64,000 bases of DNA from contig NZ_JABAHY010000013.1 of assembly GCF_012641515.1 (NCBI RefSeq), forward strand, positions 1-64,000. The letters run 5' to 3'. This document shows positions 48,316 through 57,729 of the stretch, piece after piece (positions within the stretch are counted from its first letter, which is position 1; the number at the start of each line of letters is the position of its first letter). This DNA is from Nesterenkonia sedimenti (lineage in GTDB: Bacteria; Actinomycetota; Actinomycetes; Actinomycetales; Micrococcaceae). Below the pieces are notes generated by a model. It worked only from the letters and a program-made list of their open reading frames with translations, was not told the origin of the DNA and did no database searches. A program made the position numbers and the translations under genes.

Positions 48316-51150
48316 TCAATCCTCGTCGAAGTCGAAGGTTGGCTGCGAAGATGTGGGGCGCTGGGCTTCCAGACGCTGGGCCTGCTCAGTGACGTCGCCC
48401 CAGGAGCTGACCAGCCCGTTGAAGAGGATCGCGTCCTGGGTGTGATTCTTCTTCTCTGCCTCATGGAACAGCCAGAAGCCCAGTTCTTTGACCGCATCCA
48501 GGCTGAGACCGGCTTCGCTGACGTTAACCAACCTCTCCGCTACCTTGTCGGAGCCGTCTTTGGCCAGTGTGGCGGCCAGCCGCACGGTGGCTTCCCAGAC
48601 GCTGATGCGGTCATCGGTGGTGGCATCCCATTCACCTTCAAGTTCTGAGGGTGGCAGCAGGCGGGCCTTACCGCCCTTGGCTTCGAAGATGCCGCCGCGC
48701 TCCAGGGCCCCAATGTTGGTGTCTGAGGAGCGGGCGAGCTGGTCGGCCACGCCGGAACTCTCCCGTGTCCAGCCGTACTGCCGGTACCACTTCACCGCGA
48801 ACCGAGTATCGGGGTCGAAGTCCGACTCATGGTCCCCGATAACCTCATCGAGGGTGGCGTTGATCAGTTGCAACGCGTCCTTCACACTCATATCGGAGCC
48901 ATCAGCCTCGCGGACTCGTGAGTACCGGGAGAACACCGAGATTCCGGGGCCGATGGCGGCCTGTGCGAGGTCGACCGGTGCGATGGTGCCTTGAATCAGG
49001 GTGCGAAGGGCACTCGGGAGTTCGGCTTTCAGAGCACCGACGAATGCTCGCCGCGTAGTGCTCGGCGCACCCGCGGGTCGCGGGCGACAGGCCAAGACGA
49101 TTGAAGATGCCAGGGCATTCGCGTTGGAGCCGATCAGACGCCCTGTCATTTCCGTGCGCATAGGCCAGGTTGCTGTTATCTCCCAGCCTGAATCGATGAG
49201 CCCGTCCAACAGTGTGTGCCATCCTGTCGAGGAAGTGCCAGCATCGCGAGTGTCCTGCTGTTTATATGCGTAATAGACAGTGAGTGGAACATCTAAGTTG
49301 GCGCCGTGGCGAATGCGCGTAAAGACCTGATTGAACCCATCGATGAAGAACTCCTCTGCGCCAGCTCTACCGCCATGCCGGTAAGGGTTAGCGACCAGTT
49401 CCTCAGATTTTGGACTGAGCATGGTGCCGACAGTTTTGGAGTGGATCTCGAGGAGCGTGTGGCGAAGCCACACGTAAAAGAAATCTGATAGGTCGGAATA
49501 CCCAATGTTGTCGTAGTAGGGAGGGTCCGTAGAGACGACCACCCCGGGGTAATCTCGAGTCGAAGCGTCAGCTTGATCAATTTGGCTGGAACATTGAGCG
49601 GGAAGCCGATCTATAGCATCGGCCATGGCTGAAATCTGTGTAATGAAGCCGCCGGAGCGACCTGAGAAAACATTCGCTTCAGCGTAGTCCCAGACCATTG
49701 GAATGGCCTGACGGGAGAAAACGTTCCTAATTTTCTGTAGGCTGCTGTCCCATCCGCAAATTGAGGATGAAGAATTCGCTTCTCGACTTACCGCAAGCGC
49801 CATGTAAGTCGCGATAGCGTCTGCGTAGGCTTCGGCTTCAGTGCCGCCGTTCTCCAGGCGTTCGCCATGGTCCAGGCCAGCCGCGAGTGCGTCGTTCAGT
49901 GCGCGTTCCCGAGCCTCCTGCACGAGGTCGCTGAACGTAGTCAGCGCCACCAGCTGTCGATTTGTGAAGAGATCAGGCCATCTCGTCATGCCGTAGCGAT
50001 AGACGTTGATCCGCCCGGGCCAATCGAAAATTTCGCCATCTGGGACGTCAACGGGGGCAGGGACTTCTGCCACATTCTGTTGGTCGGTGGACGGAGAAAT
50101 ATAGAGACGGCCGCGGTTCCCTTCAGCCACGACAGCCATAAGCTGTGCTCCCATACGCCCAGCGCGGGATTCTGACCGAATGTAGTTGTAGTCAATCGGT
50201 GTGCCATCTGCAATCGATGTGGCACCTTTCCTCCCGATCGTTCCATCCGCATCGCCCTTTGGCCCCTCGGCGTCGTGTCTGACCTCGTAGCGAACCTGGC
50301 CATCTACGACCTTGGCGTCGATCCAAGCTTCCTTGCCCTTCTTTTTGCCGAGCCACCAGGAACGGACGAGGGGGACTTCAATGGGGTTCGCAGGGTTGGG
50401 ACTCTTCACGGTGCGGGCCCAGATCCAAGCAATCACGGTGTGCTCGGTACCGTCCGGGTGCTTCACCTTGGGATAAAGGTGACCGATGCGGCGCTGGGCT
50501 TCATCGCGCATCCACTGACCGTAGTAACGCACATCCTCGGCCAGCCCTTCGGCTCGCCGGTAGGAGCTTGACTCCTTATCCGGTGAGCCGGGGTGGATGG
50601 GCTGTTGGTCGGCAAACTTCGGGGGAATCTCGATGAGCGCCTTGTTGATCAGCACCGCCAGAGGGTTGAGATCACTGGCGTGTGCTTCCAACCCCAGGCG
50701 CTGCGCCTCCAGAGGGATGGCCCCGCCCCCGGCGAAGGGGTCCAGAACCGCGGGCAGTTCACCGTTGTTGGATTTGCGGATCTCCTCCCGCGCCTGTGCC
50801 AGCAGCTTCTCATCGTTGCTGTTCTCCCAGACCACCAGTTTCTCCATCAGCTCATGGAGTCGAGCGCGCTCGGCGTCCTGGGCTTCCTCAGTGGGGAACT
50901 CCTCAGGCCGGGCGGAGGGGTCATCGACCAGCTGGGCGAAGAGCACCGCGCGTGCTGCAGAAATCGGTCGTCGGGCCCAGTAGAGATGCACCATTAACGG
51001 GAGACCCTTGCGGATCGATTTCTTCTCTCGGGCCGCAGCGAAATTGATTGCCTCCAGAGGCAGCGAGACCTCGATGAGTTTCTTCTTCGGCGTGGTCGTC
51101 ACGTTCCTGCCTTCGTTGCTGGTGTGCTGGTCTGTTGGGGAGGTGGTCAC
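48316..51150 (-). CDS. DUF1156-type DNA methyltransferase
   Basis: 944 residues from GTG 51150, which overlaps the helicase TGA (GTGA). The N-terminal DUF1156 region (KKLIEVSLPLEAINFAAAREKKS in two parts, HLYWARRPISAARAVLFAQLVDDP) precedes the SAM-binding motif VLDPFAGGGAIPLEA near 137. The catalytic motif TDPPYYDNIGY (DPPY at 542-545) indicates an amino-methyltransferase acting on adenine N6 or cytosine N4. About 400 residues separate the two motifs, ample for a target-recognition region. The middle of the gene (about 49.0-50.3 kb) is near 50% GC while both ends are near 70%, as if that region had been exchanged. It probably marks host DNA so that the helicase/nuclease arm spares it. Confidence 0.88.
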   Translation of the reverse strand: MTTSPTDQHTSNEGRNVTTTPKKKLIEVSLPLEAINFAAAREKKSIRKGLPLMVHLYWARRPISAARAVLFAQLVDDPSARPEEFPTEEAQDAERARLHELMEKLVVWENSNDEKLLAQAREEIRKSNNGELPAVLDPFAGGGAIPLEAQRLGLEAHASDLNPLAVLINKALIEIPPKFADQQPIHPGSPDKESSSYRRAEGLAEDVRYYGQWMRDEAQRRIGHLYPKVKHPDGTEHTVIAWIWARTVKSPNPANPIEVPLVRSWWLGKKKGKEAWIDAKVVDGQVRYEVRHDAEGPKGDADGTIGRKGATSIADGTPIDYNYIRSESRAGRMGAQLMAVVAEGNRGRLYISPSTDQQNVAEVPAPVDVPDGEIFDWPGRINVYRYGMTRWPDLFTNRQLVALTTFSDLVQEARERALNDALAAGLDHGERLENGGTEAEAYADAIATYMALAVSREANSSSSICGWDSSLQKIRNVFSRQAIPMVWDYAEANVFSGRSGGFITQISAMADAIDRLPAQCSSQIDQADASTRDYPGVVVSTDPPYYDNIGYSDLSDFFYVWLRHTLLEIHSKTVGTMLSPKSEELVANPYRHGGRAGAEEFFIDGFNQVFTRIRHGANLDVPLTVYYAYKQQDTRDAGTSSTGWHTLLDGLIDSGWEITATWPMRTEMTGRLIGSNANALASSIVLACRPRPAGAPSTTRRAFVGALKAELPSALRTLIQGTIAPVDLAQAAIGPGISVFSRYSRVREADGSDMSVKDALQLINATLDEVIGDHESDFDPDTRFAVKWYRQYGWTRESSGVADQLARSSDTNIGALERGGIFEAKGGKARLLPPSELEGEWDATTDDRISVWEATVRLAATLAKDGSDKVAERLVNVSEAGLSLDAVKELGFWLFHEAEKKNHTQDAILFNGLVSSWGDVTEQAQRLEAQRPTSSQPTFDFDED

Positions 51151-54100
51151 TGTGGTGGTCCTCCCTTGGTCCAATAATCCTGCCACTCCTCGTTGATTGA
51201 ACGAGTGGTCGCCGCAGGCTCGAAGTGGTTGAAGGCGTCCAGTACATAGCGGAGCCTGTCATGTTGGGGACCGTCAGCGGAGACCTCCACCAGCGCTAGT
51301 CGGTGGCGCTCACCCTGGGTCTGGGCGAACGTGACCTCGTTGGCCGTGATCGTGAAAGTGTCTGAACCTTGGATGCGGCCTTTGACCTCGATGTAGTGGA
51401 CCCGACCACTGGCATCGGTGGAGCGGATGTCGTAGCCGGGGTTGTTCCGGGCCATCTCCTCCGGGTGTCTTCCCAGTGCGCGTTCTGCTGCCATAACGGC
51501 CTCGACAGCACGACGTTCGACCTCTTCGGTGTGGCGGGCGAAGGTCTGCGCCTCTCCTGAGTGCGCTGCAGCAATGACGTTACTGGGGACGATGAGTGCC
51601 GAGCCGCGGATCACCGCAGGTGCGGCAACCAGATGAGTGGCGGCGTCGAGCTCTTCAAGGCGCCTGTTAAGCCGGTCCTCCAGGTCTTGTGCTCGCTTGC
51701 GTGCCGTCTCGGCACGAATTCGCCCGATGTTGCCGTCACGTTCCTGGGTTTCGAGTCGCATGGATTCGCGGTCCCAGTAGTTGATCTCTGCCAGGAGCCT
51801 CTGGTTGACCTGCTCACGGGTGCGCGCAGTCTCGGCTTCCACTCGGATACGCAGCTCTTCCATTCGCGGCTGCAGGCCCTCACGGTAAGCCCAGGAACGG
51901 ATGGTCTTCTCATGGTTCTGTCGCATCCAATCGTTGCCCATGATCTGCGTGATTTGGTGCTGTTCGGCGTCGTCGGGCCTGTCGAAGTCCAGGTATGGCG
52001 GTGCTGAAGGAACCGTCACCGTACCGTCCTGCTCCAGGACGGGGTAGTCGAAATGGTGCGAGACCGGGCGCGAATCAGTGGCGGGCTGCTCGATGCGCTG
52101 CTCCACACTGAACATCAGTGCCGGTGCCGCAGCCTGGTTGGAGCGGCGGTCCACCAGAACAGTGCCCTGTCTGAGGACCTCGCCCAGGTCCTCAATAGTG
52201 GCCTCAATGGCTGCTTGAAGCAGCGGGTGTCCGGGGGCGATCAGCGCAGCCTGTTGCTGGCCCTCCGGATGAACGGCTGCCTGTTCGAAGGTGACCCGTT
52301 CGTACTTCTCGGCCACCGGCGCCCAGCGGTTGAGCCGACGCGCAGTATCGACAACTCGTTGAGGAACTTGGGTGATCTGGTACCGGTGCTGTTCCCGTCT
52401 GCGGATACGGCCACCCAGGCGGGTGAAGGCGGACATGAAAAACGCAGCGATGTACCCCGGCTGAAGACGCCGCTCACGGGCCTTCTCCATGCGAGCACGC
52501 ACTTCCTCCAGATCTATGGAGCTGAACATCTCTGCGTGCAGTGCCCGTTCCGCGACCATCTCTTCGAGGCCGTGGGCCACGCTGGTATCAATGATGCGTT
52601 CCAGCTGGGCCTTGGTCTCAGGCTGATCTCCATACCGGACGGCCTGGATCAGCAGGTCGCGCAGTGACTGTTCCTGGAATGCGTCTGACTCCCCGAGTAC
52701 GTTGAAGAGGTTGCCGTTGTACGCCTTGTCCATCTCAGCGATCTTGGTCAGAAGTCGGGCAAAGACGTCACCTTCGCGGGTGTCTTTGGCGACCATGTTC
52801 CACAGGTGACAAACCTCTCTCTGGCCAATTCGGTGGATGCGCCCGAAGCGCTGTTCGATCCTGTTGGGATTCCACGGCAGGTCATAGTTGACCATCAGAT
52901 GGGCTCGCTGCAGGTTCAGTCCCTCACCGGCGGCGTCGGTGGCAAGCAGCACCACAGCATCAGGGTTGTGAGTGAAGTGCTCCCGGGCAGCTTTGCGTTC
53001 CTCCCGGGGTGTTCCACCGTGGATGGTCAGGACTGCATCGGCCCGGCCGAGTTGTGCGGCGATTTTCTGGCGTAGGTAGTCCAAGGTGTCGCGGTGCTCG
53101 GTGAAGATGATGATCTTGCGGGCCTTGCCGGAGTCATTGTGGACCAACAGTTGCTCATCCAGGATGGCGCGCAGCTCTACCCATTTCTTGTCCTCGTCCT
53201 GGTGGCGGACCCGGCGTGCAGTGCGAATCAGATCTTCGAGGATGCTGATCTCTGCGCGCAACTCAGGAATGGTCTGGGCTGCGGTGGCGAGGTCGACCAC
53301 TTGGTCCATCTGTTCTTCGAACTCAGCGCGCTCCTCCTCGGTGGCTTCCTCATCGAGGTCTTCGAAGTCTTCAACGGAGAAGGACGGCAACTGATGGCTG
53401 GGTGTCGGTGGCGGGTAGGAGCGGCCAGTCTCGTGGAGTCGCTGCATCTCGCGCAGTCGGTCTTCAAGCCGGTGTTGGCGGCGTTCCAATGACTTCAGGA
53501 TCGCCTCGGGGCTCGATGCCAACCGCCTCTGAAGCACGGTGAGGGCGAATCCCACATTGTTGCCACGTTTCTTGTCGCCCTCTTGGGCGATCCGTTCAGC
53601 CCGGCCCATTTCAGTACGCACATAGTCGGTGACCTCTTCGTAGAGCTCCCGCTCGGCGTCGCTGAGGTCATAGTGGACTGTATAGGCACGGCGTTCGGGA
53701 AAGAGAGACTTGCCTTCGAAGGTCAGCAGGTCCTCTTTGACCATGCGACGCATAAGTCCATCAGTATTGGTGCGGTGAATCCCGTGTCGGAACTTGCCGG
53801 CGAACCTGTCACGGTCCAGCAGTGACATGAAAAGCTGAAAGTCCTCTTCCTTGCCGGCGTGGGGAGTCGCGGTCATCAGCAGGAAGTTGTGTGCGGTCTC
53901 AGAGAGCAGCTTGCCGAGTTTGAAGCGTTTGGTCTCCTCAACATCACCTGCCCAGGAAGAGTAGTGGGCTGACATTCGGTGTGCCTCGTCCACGATCGCC
54001 ACATCCCAGGAGACCTCGCCAAGCTGTTCGCGCAGATCCTCGTTGCGGGAGACCTGATCCATACGGACGATCAGATACGGGTGCTCGGCGAAGACATTGC

Positions 54101-54680
54101 GGCCATGTGCTGCATCGACCATGTGGCGATTGAAGACCTCGAAGTGCAGATCGAACTTCTGGGAGAGCTCCTCCCGCCATTGCTCCACCAGGCCACCGGG
54201 GGCGACCACGATCGCCCGTTCACAGTCCGACCGCAAGATCAGTTCCTTCAAGTACAAGCCGGCCATGATGGTCTTCCCTGCACCGGGATCATCAGCCAGC
54301 AGGAATCGCAGCGGAACCCGGGGCAGCAGCTCCTCATAGACTGCGCGGATCTGGTGGGGCAGAGGGTCAACGTCAGAGCTGTTGACTGCGGCCATCGGGT
54401 CATAGAGCGCGGCATACTTGATGCGCAGCGCCTCAGCGGCGAGACGGAATTCGTCTGGATCGGCGTCAAATGCTGGCGCGGTGTCCGGATCCGCTACTGC
54501 TTCAAGCTGTTCGGCTTCCTCCGGAGTGATGGCACGTTCGCCGCGGTTACCGTCGTCGTCCTTGTAGAAAATCTCCACGAGGGAGTCGTCGATGTGCTCG
54601 AGGCCGATCAGGGTCACACTCTTGCCAGGCATCAAGCCGCGAATCCGCTGACCCGGACGTAACGCGTCAAGGCCCATCAT
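51147..54680 (-). CDS. SNF2-type helicase with C-terminal DUF3883-like region, first gene of the defence operon
   Basis: 1177 residues, ATG 54680 behind GGGGAGG (a second ATG follows directly). Superfamily 2 motifs: Walker A ADDPGAGKTIMAGLYLKEL near 130, VDEAH near 231, LLMTATPHAGKEEDF, and in RecA domain 2 FTEHRDTLDYL, LLATDAAGEGLNLQRA and RFGRIHRIGQ, a RapA-like SNF2 set. Coiled coil around 410-470 and 930-980. The C-terminal NPGYDI...YIEVKGR near 1085-1105 fits the DUF3883 (PDDEXK-like) domain. It would translocate along DNA and remodel or help cleave unmodified DNA. The 160 bp upstream (54681-54840) contain the promoter region and no gene. Confidence 0.9.
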   Translation of the reverse strand: MMGLDALRPGQRIRGLMPGKSVTLIGLEHIDDSLVEIFYKDDDGNRGERAITPEEAEQLEAVADPDTAPAFDADPDEFRLAAEALRIKYAALYDPMAAVNSSDVDPLPHQIRAVYEELLPRVPLRFLLADDPGAGKTIMAGLYLKELILRSDCERAIVVAPGGLVEQWREELSQKFDLHFEVFNRHMVDAAHGRNVFAEHPYLIVRMDQVSRNEDLREQLGEVSWDVAIVDEAHRMSAHYSSWAGDVEETKRFKLGKLLSETAHNFLLMTATPHAGKEEDFQLFMSLLDRDRFAGKFRHGIHRTNTDGLMRRMVKEDLLTFEGKSLFPERRAYTVHYDLSDAERELYEEVTDYVRTEMGRAERIAQEGDKKRGNNVGFALTVLQRRLASSPEAILKSLERRQHRLEDRLREMQRLHETGRSYPPPTPSHQLPSFSVEDFEDLDEEATEEERAEFEEQMDQVVDLATAAQTIPELRAEISILEDLIRTARRVRHQDEDKKWVELRAILDEQLLVHNDSGKARKIIIFTEHRDTLDYLRQKIAAQLGRADAVLTIHGGTPREERKAAREHFTHNPDAVVLLATDAAGEGLNLQRAHLMVNYDLPWNPNRIEQRFGRIHRIGQREVCHLWNMVAKDTREGDVFARLLTKIAEMDKAYNGNLFNVLGESDAFQEQSLRDLLIQAVRYGDQPETKAQLERIIDTSVAHGLEEMVAERALHAEMFSSIDLEEVRARMEKARERRLQPGYIAAFFMSAFTRLGGRIRRREQHRYQITQVPQRVVDTARRLNRWAPVAEKYERVTFEQAAVHPEGQQQAALIAPGHPLLQAAIEATIEDLGEVLRQGTVLVDRRSNQAAAPALMFSVEQRIEQPATDSRPVSHHFDYPVLEQDGTVTVPSAPPYLDFDRPDDAEQHQITQIMGNDWMRQNHEKTIRSWAYREGLQPRMEELRIRVEAETARTREQVNQRLLAEINYWDRESMRLETQERDGNIGRIRAETARKRAQDLEDRLNRRLEELDAATHLVAAPAVIRGSALIVPSNVIAAAHSGEAQTFARHTEEVERRAVEAVMAAERALGRHPEEMARNNPGYDIRSTDASGRVHYIEVKGRIQGSDTFTITANEVTFAQTQGERHRLALVEVSADGPQHDRLRYVLDAFNHFEPAATTRSINEEWQDYWTKGGPPQ

Positions 54681-54840
54681 CCGACCTCCCCTCAGAGCTC
54701 CGGCGAGTGAATCTGTTTCCTCAGAGCCTACCGGCTGGGTCAGACATCACGTTCGACGCAGATGAGGCCCCACGCGCAGCGGTTAAAACCTGTTCCCTGC
54801 ACGCGGGGCCGCAAATGTGGCACAGAAGTGTTTACAGGCC

Positions 54841-55266
54841 TCAGTCCTGGGCGACCTTGACCTCGACATCGATGTTGCCGCGGGTGGCCTTGGAGTAGGG
54901 GCAGAAGTCGTGAGCCTTCTTGGCCAGCTCCTCCGCCTGTGCCTTCTCCAGGTTCGGCAGGACGACCTCAATGGTGGCTGCCAGGCCGAAGCCGCCGTCG
55001 TCGTCGGCCCCGATGCCGACCTTGACACCGATAGAAGCATCAGTGGTGTCATAGTCATCACCGGCGACCTTCTTCATTGCGCCCAGGAAGCAGGCAGCCC
55101 ACCCGGTGGCGAACAGCTGCTCGGGGTTCAGACCCTCACCGGAGCCGCCGAGCTCCTTCGGCGGAGCCAGGGTCACATCCAGTGCCCCATCCTTAGTCTT
55201 GGCCTGTCCCTCGCGGCCGCCGCCGGTGGCCAGAGCCTCCGCGGTGTACTTCACGTCTACTGCCAT
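54841..55266 (-). CDS. ohr: Organic hydroperoxide resistance protein (Ohr/OsmC family)
   Basis: 141 residues from ATG 55266 (GAGAGGAG 7 nt upstream). Thiol peroxidase reducing organic peroxides. The peroxidatic Cys is in GWAACFLGAM and the resolving Cys in DFCPYSKATRGN, the Ohr arrangement. VKYTAEALATGGGREG is typical of the N-terminus of Ohr. Cytoplasmic dimer by family. Monocistronic, separating the defence operon from galK. It marks the return to ordinary chromosome composition. Confidence 0.93.
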   Translation of the reverse strand: MAVDVKYTAEALATGGGREGQAKTKDGALDVTLAPPKELGGSGEGLNPEQLFATGWAACFLGAMKKVAGDDYDTTDASIGVKVGIGADDDGGFGLAATIEVVLPNLEKAQAEELAKKAHDFCPYSKATRGNIDVEVKVAQD

Positions 55267-55369
55267 GATGATGCTCCTCTCAGTCGGTTCCACCTATAGC
55301 CCACCATAGGTTTAGCGCACTGGCTAGGGGTGATCATTCAGCTGTGCGCACAGCACCGGCTGAGAGTGG

Positions 55370-55375
55370 CAGAAT
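55370..55375 (+). promoter_or_regulatory. Candidate -10 element, leaderless galK start
   Basis: CAGAAT preceded by GG and followed 8 nt later by the ATG at 55384, the same pattern as at 4675. No Shine-Dalgarno is visible. Confidence 0.3.
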
Positions 55376-55383
55376 TGGGGCCT

Positions 55384-56715
55384 ATGCGTGACAACTGCGC
55401 CCGCTGGCTGGGCCCCGGGGACCCCGAATCGCTATCCGCAGCATTGGCCACCCGGTTTACCCAGGTGTTTGAGCGGGAAGCTGAGGGGGTGTGGTTCGCC
55501 CCGGGACGGGCGAACCTCAACGGCGAACATATCGACTTCCACGGCGGCCGCTGTCTGCCCATGGCCCTGCGCCACGGCACCTATGTGGCGGCTGCTGCCC
55601 GTGAGGACGGGCTGCTTCGGGTCCGGACCCTGGACTCCCAGCTGGATTCCGGCATCATCGAAATCCACGACGACGCCGGCTCCCCTGCCGAGGCCAACTT
55701 CCCCTCCTGGACCACCTATGTCTGGGGTGTGCTGCAGTCCCTGCGGGAATGTGACCCCGAATATGACGAACTCCATCTGCGCTCCGGTTTCGGCGCTGAT
55801 GTGCTGATCCGTTCAACCCTGCCCATCGGTGCGGGGCTCTCCTCCTCGGCCTCCCTGGAATGTGCGGTTGCCCTGGCTCTTGTGGGCACCGGCTCGCCCC
55901 TGGGCGAGGAGCACGGCGGGGAGGACTTCACCCGGGCGCTGACTGATGAGCTGCGCGCCGTTCTGGCGCAGGTGTGCATCCGGGCGGAGACCGAGTACGT
56001 GGGCGCCGGCACCGGCGGGTTGGACCAGACTGCCTCCCTGCGTGGCGCTGCGGGGAAACTGGTCTCCCTGGACTGCCGGGACTTCACAGTAAAGCGCAGC
56101 GATATCTCCTTCCTGCTGCGCGACTACCGGTTCATCGCCGTGGAGACCGGCCAGCCCCATGAGCTGGCCGATGGTCGCTTCGCCGCCCGAAGGGCTGAGT
56201 CCGAGGCCGCTGCGGCACTCCTCGGCGTGAAGCAGCTGCGTGAGGCTCTCCCGGAGAAGCCGAAGAAACCCAATGTGGAACTGACCTTGGAGGAGTTCGA
56301 CCGCCTCGTGGATGAAGGCGGCGATCTCGGTGGTCACGATGCCGGCGCCTGCCGCCGGCGGCTGAAACATGCGCTGACCGAGATGCTGCGCAGCGAGAAG
56401 ATCCACAAACTCCTCTTCGGCGAGGCCCACGGCGTGGACGATACAGCCGAGATGATCGGTGACCTCATGGCCGGCGGGCACACCTCAATGCGCGACTACG
56501 CCGAGGTCAGCTTCGAGGTGGCCGACCGAATGGTGGAGACAGCGCTCTCAGCAGGTGCCACTGGTGCCCGACTGATCGGTGGCGGCTTCGGCGGCAGTGT
56601 GCTGCTGCTGGTGCGGAAGAACCGCGTGGATGCAGTCACCGCGGCGCTGACCAAGCTCTCCGAGCAGCTGCGTTTCCTCGACGCCGTGCCCTCGGCCCCA
56701 GCCCGAGCAGTCTGA
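55384..56715 (+). CDS. galK: Galactokinase
   Basis: 443 residues from ATG 55384. GHMP kinase phosphorylating galactose to galactose-1-phosphate in the Leloir pathway. The galactokinase signature appears as PGRANLNGEHIDFHGGRCLP (usual form GEHTDYNGG, so two substitutions in the sugar-binding loop). The ATP loop is IGAGLSSSASLE, and the third GHMP motif ARLIGGGFGGSVLLLV. A 30-residue insertion near 290-325 makes it longer than E. coli GalK (382). The altered sugar loop allows for a related sugar substrate. galE is at 16840, but no galT is in the window. Confidence 0.87.
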   Translation: MRDNCARWLGPGDPESLSAALATRFTQVFEREAEGVWFAPGRANLNGEHIDFHGGRCLPMALRHGTYVAAAAREDGLLRVRTLDSQLDSGIIEIHDDAGSPAEANFPSWTTYVWGVLQSLRECDPEYDELHLRSGFGADVLIRSTLPIGAGLSSSASLECAVALALVGTGSPLGEEHGGEDFTRALTDELRAVLAQVCIRAETEYVGAGTGGLDQTASLRGAAGKLVSLDCRDFTVKRSDISFLLRDYRFIAVETGQPHELADGRFAARRAESEAAAALLGVKQLREALPEKPKKPNVELTLEEFDRLVDEGGDLGGHDAGACRRRLKHALTEMLRSEKIHKLLFGEAHGVDDTAEMIGDLMAGGHTSMRDYAEVSFEVADRMVETALSAGATGARLIGGGFGGSVLLLVRKNRVDAVTAALTKLSEQLRFLDAVPSAPARAV

Positions 56716-56733
56716 CTGGGCCGACTGGACTGC

Positions 56734-57729
56734 CTAGCCCATGCTGTCAGCAGGCTGGGCGAGGTAGTCGACGATCTCCTCCCGGAAATCACCGAACCCT
56801 TTATAGGTGGCGAGATCCTCCGGAAGTTCTCGGAGGATGCTGGCCAGCTGATCCCGCCATTCCGGGATCTCACGGATCTCGGCCAGCGGCAGGATATAGG
56901 TGCGGATTGCGAATGCCACGGTCCCGGTCATGGGCAGGCGGACGAAATGCTGAAGTTCATTGCGAAGCTGCAGACTTCCCCAGTCCTCTTCCTCCACCAG
57001 TTGAGGGATCTCTGACTCCCACTCCCGGTAGGTCTCCAATGAGGTGTCCAGACGCTCGCCGCGGTGCTTGGAGGTCGACCAGTTCAGCCGGCGGTAGGCC
57101 TGACCCGGCTGCAGCTGACGCATGAAGATCTCAGCCCGCCGGGTCATACCTTCTGCAGTCATCCGGGGCACTGGCCCGTGGATCTCGGTCATCGACATCC
57201 CCACATTGAAGGAGACACTCCAGGAGGCTGCGAAGGTCACCAGTCCGGCATCGAAGAAGAGTTCTCCGTCCCGCTCGGTCAGCAGCACGAGGTCATCGGG
57301 GATTTCGCTGGCCAGAAAGGTCAGGGGGTCGGTGGGCAGGGACTCCTCCTGACCGAAGGTGAACGCCTGGTCAGTGCCCAGGAGGTCATTGCGCCAGTGG
57401 AAGTTCTTCCCCTCCTCCCCCAGGTGCATGGACTCGGGGTAGGCGGCTGCCATATCCCGCAAGTAGTAGAGCAGCAGATCCCAGCAGGCCATCTCCATAC
57501 CGGGCAGAACCCGCCGTCGCTCAGGGTGGGCAGCAATCACCTCACGGCGCTGTTGCATCAGCTGGGTGTAGTCACTGCCGCCGAGGTCCACAAGATGCTC
57601 TCCCCAACCGCCGGTCGCAGTGGTTCTGCGGACCCTGGCCGGTTCCACATTCACCGAATACCGGAAGTCTGTCTCCCCTTCGGCGAAGGGCCAGGGGAAC
57701 CCTTGGGCTCGTTCACTGAACTTCGTCAC
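56734..57729 (-). CDS. DUF3445 haem-dependent oxidative N-demethylase, alpha subunit
   Basis: 331 residues. DUF3445 proteins hold haem in a PAS-like fold and demethylate secondary amines (dimethylamine monooxygenase, HODM). The N-terminal FPWPFAEGETDFRYSVN, MEMACWDLLLYYLRDM, RNDLLGTDQAF, ASWSVSFNVGMSMTEIHGPVP and the C-terminal RLNWSTSKHRGERL and VAFAIRTYILPL are the conserved blocks. It is last in the operon and starts at a GTG overlapping the reductase stop (GTGA). Electrons should come from the reductase just upstream. Confidence 0.87.
   Translation of the reverse strand: MTKFSERAQGFPWPFAEGETDFRYSVNVEPARVRRTTATGGWGEHLVDLGGSDYTQLMQQRREVIAAHPERRRVLPGMEMACWDLLLYYLRDMAAAYPESMHLGEEGKNFHWRNDLLGTDQAFTFGQEESLPTDPLTFLASEIPDDLVLLTERDGELFFDAGLVTFAASWSVSFNVGMSMTEIHGPVPRMTAEGMTRRAEIFMRQLQPGQAYRRLNWSTSKHRGERLDTSLETYREWESEIPQLVEEEDWGSLQLRNELQHFVRLPMTGTVAFAIRTYILPLAEIREIPEWRDQLASILRELPEDLATYKGFGDFREEIVDYLAQPADSMG

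Noticed and set aside
41217-54680. Assignment of the defence operon to BREX or DISARM
   Set aside because: No PglX/PglZ/BrxC-type proteins and no DrmA/DrmB/DrmC were found. Only the general helicase-plus-methyltransferase theme is shared.
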